DNA from: Acidobacteriota bacterium
GTDB lineage: Bacteria; Acidobacteriota; Terriglobia; Terriglobales; Acidobacteriaceae
Direction: 5' to 3'
Length of the DNA: 36,848 nucleotides
NCBI GenBank assembly: GCA_003224855.1
Contig: QHZY01000024.1
Coordinates: forward strand, 1-36,848
Part shown: positions 33,754-36,848 of the stretch, piece by piece
Layout of the letters: each line of letters starts with the position of its first letter
How positions within the stretch are numbered: the first letter of the stretch is position 1
Position numbers and translations under genes: made by a program
Notes under the pieces: generated by a model
What the model was told of the DNA's origin: nothing
The model's database searches: none
Seen by the model: the letters and a program-made list of their open reading frames with translations, nothing else

Positions 33754-34614
33754 ATGGCTTGCAGCCCTGAAGTTTTGAAGCGCGTTCCCTTATTCGCCCT
33801 GCTCGATCCTGAAGAGACCTGCGTTCTGGCTGGCCAAGTCGAAGTAAGGACATTTGCCGCTCGCCAGCGTATCTACAAAATGGGAGATCCTGGCGAGAAA
33901 GCTTATGTCATGGTGTCTGGGCGGGTGCGTATTTCCACCGTGGACGAAGATCAGCAGGAAGTAGTGGTGGATGAACCGGGCTATGGCGAGTTCTTTGGCT
34001 TCGCTTCCATGCTGGAGCAGACACCGCACCACACCGACGCCATTGCGCTTGAGGAAGCCGTCTGCCTCGAGGTTGATCGGAACGACATTGCTGTTCTTCT
34101 GGAACGAAAGCCCATGGCTGGAATGGATATGCTCGCCGTGCTGGGCCGCCAGTTTCATGCCGCTCAACAGCTGGTTCGCGTGCGAGCCAATCGCAATGCG
34201 AACGAAATTATCGAAGAGGAAGCGACTTTCCCCGAACGCATTGCCGATAGCGTTGCGCGGTTCGGTGGATCATGGTCGTTCATAATTACGTTTGCCGCTG
34301 TGCTTGTCCTCTATGCCGCATTGAACATCGTATTAAGAGGCAAGGCCTGGGATCCTTACCCGTTTATTCTTCTTAACCTTTTCCTTTCGATGCTTGCTGC
34401 CATTCAGGCCCCTGTCATCATGATGAGTCAGAACCGGCAGGACACCAAAGACCGCTTGCGTGGCGAACTGGACTTCGACGTTAATCGTCGGGCCGCGTCC
34501 GATATTCAGGGTCTGGCTCGGAAAATTAATCTTCTGTCGGAAAAACTTGGCGATATCGACGACTTGCTGCGCAAAGATCGACCGAATAACCTCTTTGCTC
34601 AACAGAACTTATAA
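33754..34614 (+). CDS. Cyclic-nucleotide-binding-domain protein fused to DUF1003 membrane domain
   Basis: ATG 33754 follows GGAGG at 6 bases. The protein has 286 residues. Residues about 8-120 form a CRP/cNMP-binding barrel (KMGDPGEKAYVMVSGRVRIS, and EFFGFASMLEQTPHHTDAIA), though the Arg expected in the phosphate cassette is not obvious. Two membrane helices follow in FIITFAAVLVLYAALNIVL and YPFILLNLFLSMLAAIQAPV, ending with IMMSQNRQ as in DUF1003. A C-terminal coiled coil ends the chain. The ligand is unknown and DUF1003 has no known role. It is likely an inner-membrane sensor or channel-like protein. The nucleoside hydrolase gene follows 15 bases later. Confidence 0.9.
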   Translation: MACSPEVLKRVPLFALLDPEETCVLAGQVEVRTFAARQRIYKMGDPGEKAYVMVSGRVRISTVDEDQQEVVVDEPGYGEFFGFASMLEQTPHHTDAIALEEAVCLEVDRNDIAVLLERKPMAGMDMLAVLGRQFHAAQQLVRVRANRNANEIIEEEATFPERIADSVARFGGSWSFIITFAAVLVLYAALNIVLRGKAWDPYPFILLNLFLSMLAAIQAPVIMMSQNRQDTKDRLRGELDFDVNRRAASDIQGLARKINLLSEKLGDIDDLLRKDRPNNLFAQQNL

Positions 34615-34629
34615 GAGATCAAAACACAC

Positions 34630-35592
34630 TTGAAACGCACCCTTCTGATCGATACCGATACCGCATCTGACGATGCGGTTGCCCTTATCATGGCGCTGCG
34701 CGCACCCGACGTTCAGGTTGCCGCCATCACCATGGTGGCCGGCAATGTCGGTGTTGACCAGGCCACACGGAATGCGCGTTATACAGTCGAGCTCTGCCAG
34801 GCCGATGTCCCGGTTTTCATAGGAGCAGAGAAGCCATTACTTCGTCCCTATCAGAACGCAACCTGGTTCCATGGTCGGGATGGGCTGGGAGAACACAACT
34901 ACCCTGCACCCCGTCGGGCGCCCGAGAAAATGCACGCGGTCGATGCCATCATCGATACCATCGAAGCGAATCCAGGCCTGGTAATGGTCACACTCGGCCC
35001 ACTCACTAACATTGCTTTGGCTTTAGCACGAAAGCCGGGCATCACTAAGAAAGTCTCTCGTTGTGTGGTGATGGGCGGCGCGCCTTGTTGTGAAGGAAAC
35101 GTTACTCCGGCAGCGGAATTCAACATCTGGGTCGATCCCGAGGCCGCGCGTATGGTGTTCCTTAGCGGCATGCAGTGCGAACTCATTGGTTGGCAGCTCT
35201 CTCGTTTCGAAGCAGTCATCAACCAGCAGGATATCGATCGCATTCTCGCACTTGAAACGACTCTCGGGAATTTCGCGATCGAATGCAACAGCCACGCTCG
35301 TGACGCTTACAAGATACAGACTGGTGAAGATGGAATCTGCTTGCCCGATCCGGTTGCCATGAGCATTGCGCTAGATCCCACTATCGGCACCGAATGGAGT
35401 GAACACTATCTCGACGTTGAGACCACCAATGAACTCACGCGCGGCATGACAGTTGTCGACCGCTTGAACGTAGCCGATGACGAGCGCAATCGCGATACCT
35501 GGAAACAATCGATCGAGGCCGGTAGAAAAAAGATCTGCTGGAAGCTGGAAAATAAGAGGTGGAAGGAAGCCCTGCTGCAGGCGCTTCGCTAA
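34630..35592 (+). CDS. Inosine-uridine-preferring-type nucleoside hydrolase
   Basis: The protein has 320 residues and starts at TTG 34630, because the family's calcium motif begins at residue 8 and no ATG is close enough. The calcium-binding motif is DTDTASDDA (8-16; usual form DTDPGxDDA). Others are MVAGNVGVDQATRNA, VTLGPLTNIALAL, VVMGGAP and EFNIWVDPEAA. The enzyme cleaves ribonucleosides into base and ribose. The position that usually reads HDP reads LPDP, so the His that helps purine release is not there; this suggests a different substrate. Cytoplasmic. The stop codon abuts the stop of the next gene on the other strand with no gap. Confidence 0.93.
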   Translation: MKRTLLIDTDTASDDAVALIMALRAPDVQVAAITMVAGNVGVDQATRNARYTVELCQADVPVFIGAEKPLLRPYQNATWFHGRDGLGEHNYPAPRRAPEKMHAVDAIIDTIEANPGLVMVTLGPLTNIALALARKPGITKKVSRCVVMGGAPCCEGNVTPAAEFNIWVDPEAARMVFLSGMQCELIGWQLSRFEAVINQQDIDRILALETTLGNFAIECNSHARDAYKIQTGEDGICLPDPVAMSIALDPTIGTEWSEHYLDVETTNELTRGMTVVDRLNVADDERNRDTWKQSIEAGRKKICWKLENKRWKEALLQALR

Positions 35593-36771
35593 TCAGTGCT
35601 GAGCTCGCGCAAGCTCTCGAATCTGGTTGAGATAACCCACATACACCGGAATTGGAATGTCAGGTGAATCGCCGTCATTCAGGAAGTGCGCCAGCCGAAT
35701 TTCCATCGGGATGGAGCTGATCACCTCGCGGAAGCGGGCCATCTTTAAAAACTTCACTTTCCAGATCTCAAGCATTAGCGAACGGAATTCCTCGCTGATA
35801 AAGCCGAGCTTGCGATTCTCCAGATAGATTCCATCGAAGTGGCGAGCAGCCAGCGCACTACGAACAGGATCTTCCGGTTTCGAAAATACGTACACCAATT
35901 GAAATAAGTCGGCCAGATCTCCCCACAGGACTTTTTCTTCGAAGGCGGCAAAACGAAATTTCTGCGTACCTCTCTGCTGCGCTTGTCGGGCGCGATCTCG
36001 TGGTTGCAGTCCATGCTTCCCGAGTTCTTCACTGAACCAGCGCAGCCGGTCGCGCATCAAGTTGTGACGCAAGAACTCGACCGCATAGGCGTTGGGAAGA
36101 TAGTTGTCAGCATCCTCATCAAGCCGCGCGATCCACGGTTTCCAGTCACGCTGCTCAAATAAGCCAATCAAATTACGCAAGTCCTGGATGGTCGTGTCGG
36201 GGTGATATTTCACAGCCTGCCAGAAATGCTCGGTGGAGTCATATCCAGCTCCGTACAGCTCAATACCTTCCTCAATCGGATACCAGTTTGAAAGCACACG
36301 ACCGGCAATTGACGGCGACGCGCTCCAGCAGTTCAGGGAATGCTTCCATTTCTCCTGGACCGCGAGAAATGCCTCCGCGTAACCCTGCGGCTTCGATTCC
36401 TGCGTCGCCAAGGTCGCGCTTTGCAGTTCATCGCTGGTGTGTGTCAGCAAAGCTTCCATGGGCCGCTCATCAATCATCGAAACTACCCGGCTTTCAATTC
36501 CTTCCCGCAACAGGTTTCGGGCAAGCTGTTCGCGACCGCCTGGGTCAAGCTTCCAACGCCTGCTTTGTGACTCAATATAAGGAAAAAGTTCGGCCAGCGA
36601 CTTGAATTCAACAAACCCGTGTACGGCAAAAGTTACCGGTTTTCCATCTTTGAATATCACGGTGCTCGGCGTAACCAGAGCCTGCAAGGTAATCTGCTGC
36701 GCTTGCGAAAAGATTGTCCCCATCAAACCTAAAAATGCAAGAACCATAGAAAAGCGTCGTTTATTCTTCAT
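35593..36771 (-). CDS. Exported protein with NADAR-like domain
   Basis: ATG 36771 (MKNKRRFSMV) gives 392 residues and is preceded by AGGG; a frame to 36816 adds nothing plausible. A signal peptide covers residues 1-25 (FSMVLAFLGLMGTIFSQAQ). Residues 35-120 form an unknown domain. From about 159 the sequence VLSNWYP (159-165), then YDSTEHFWQAVKYHP with Glu181 and Lys188, then VLWGDLADL (281-289), resembles YbiA/NADAR proteins: FSNF, TSEHYFQAQKF and a late YWGD. NADAR enzymes remove ADP-ribose from guanine or act on related N-glycosides inside the cell. Export of such a domain would be odd, so this call rests on motifs only. It may instead be an unrelated conserved exported protein. Confidence 0.72.
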   Translation of the reverse strand: MKNKRRFSMVLAFLGLMGTIFSQAQQITLQALVTPSTVIFKDGKPVTFAVHGFVEFKSLAELFPYIESQSRRWKLDPGGREQLARNLLREGIESRVVSMIDERPMEALLTHTSDELQSATLATQESKPQGYAEAFLAVQEKWKHSLNCWSASPSIAGRVLSNWYPIEEGIELYGAGYDSTEHFWQAVKYHPDTTIQDLRNLIGLFEQRDWKPWIARLDEDADNYLPNAYAVEFLRHNLMRDRLRWFSEELGKHGLQPRDRARQAQQRGTQKFRFAAFEEKVLWGDLADLFQLVYVFSKPEDPVRSALAARHFDGIYLENRKLGFISEEFRSLMLEIWKVKFLKMARFREVISSIPMEIRLAHFLNDGDSPDIPIPVYVGYLNQIRELARAQH

Positions 36772-36848
36772 TCCTGACCCTGCGGTACATGGCCGCAAGA
36801 TATCTGTGGCCTTCACCGGCTCACTTCTAAAATGAACTTTACCCCCGG

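Overview
The window looks like a chromosomal segment of an acidobacterium, probably class Terriglobia. This placement is inferred from gene content, not from a marker-gene search. The clues are a secreted CHAT/TPR protein beside a short sigma factor, a Ser/Thr kinase fused to a TolB-like domain with TPRs, a CRTAC1-type FG-GAP/ASPIC-UnbV protein with a TPR tail, an SBBP-repeat exported protein, a DUF2911/TPR protein, a cytochrome P460, and paired palindromes of a kind I associate with these genomes. There is no phage, insertion sequence, CRISPR array or plasmid gene. The only RNA gene is a tRNA-Lys(TTT).

Layout. 76-6826 (+) is a signalling block: CHAT/TPR protein, sigma-70-like factor, single-span membrane protein with anti-sigma-like layout, Ser/Thr kinase and TPR protein. 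6865-9849 holds small or poorly known genes, a chloroperoxidase fragment, a MarC-type membrane protein and two exported proteins. 9941-12800 (-) is an ABC-2 exporter (ATPase, then a permease split by an in-frame TGA) followed by a STAS protein. 12880-15332 (-) carries an HtrA-like protease, a hemerythrin-like protein and a HAD phosphatase. 15528-16579 (+) is a 62-residue protein coupled to a 3-hydroxyacyl-CoA dehydrogenase. 16598-17662 (-) is DUF2911/TPR. 17867-22573 (+) is a tight run: two MacB-like permeases, cytochrome P460, a 100-residue protein and a MidA/NDUFAF7 methyltransferase. Then come fumarase C (-), a quinone oxidoreductase (+), a pyridoxamine-phosphate-oxidase-fold protein (-), an exported protein (-) and the SBBP protein (-). 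The last part has a 56-residue protein, tRNA-Lys, the CRTAC1-like protein, a cNMP-binding/DUF1003 protein and a nucleoside hydrolase (all +), and an exported NADAR-like protein (-).

The most notable features are these. (1) There are three apparent deletion scars within 4.3 kb (about 3035, 5620 and 7290), each joining part of one gene to part of another or removing the middle of one. (2) The ABC permease is cut by a single in-frame TGA, and the CRTAC1-like protein has a Tat-type signal peptide encoded in frame upstream of its first usable ATG, with no start codon and again a TGA just before it. (3) A set of three palindromes is inserted in frame and translated inside the MidA-like methyltransferase gene. 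(4) Three exact copies of TTGATAAC bracket the ribosome binding site and start codon of the SBBP gene. (5) An exported protein carries NADAR-like motifs. The scars and TGA interruptions could be real gene decay or assembly error, and only read mapping or relatives' genomes can decide.
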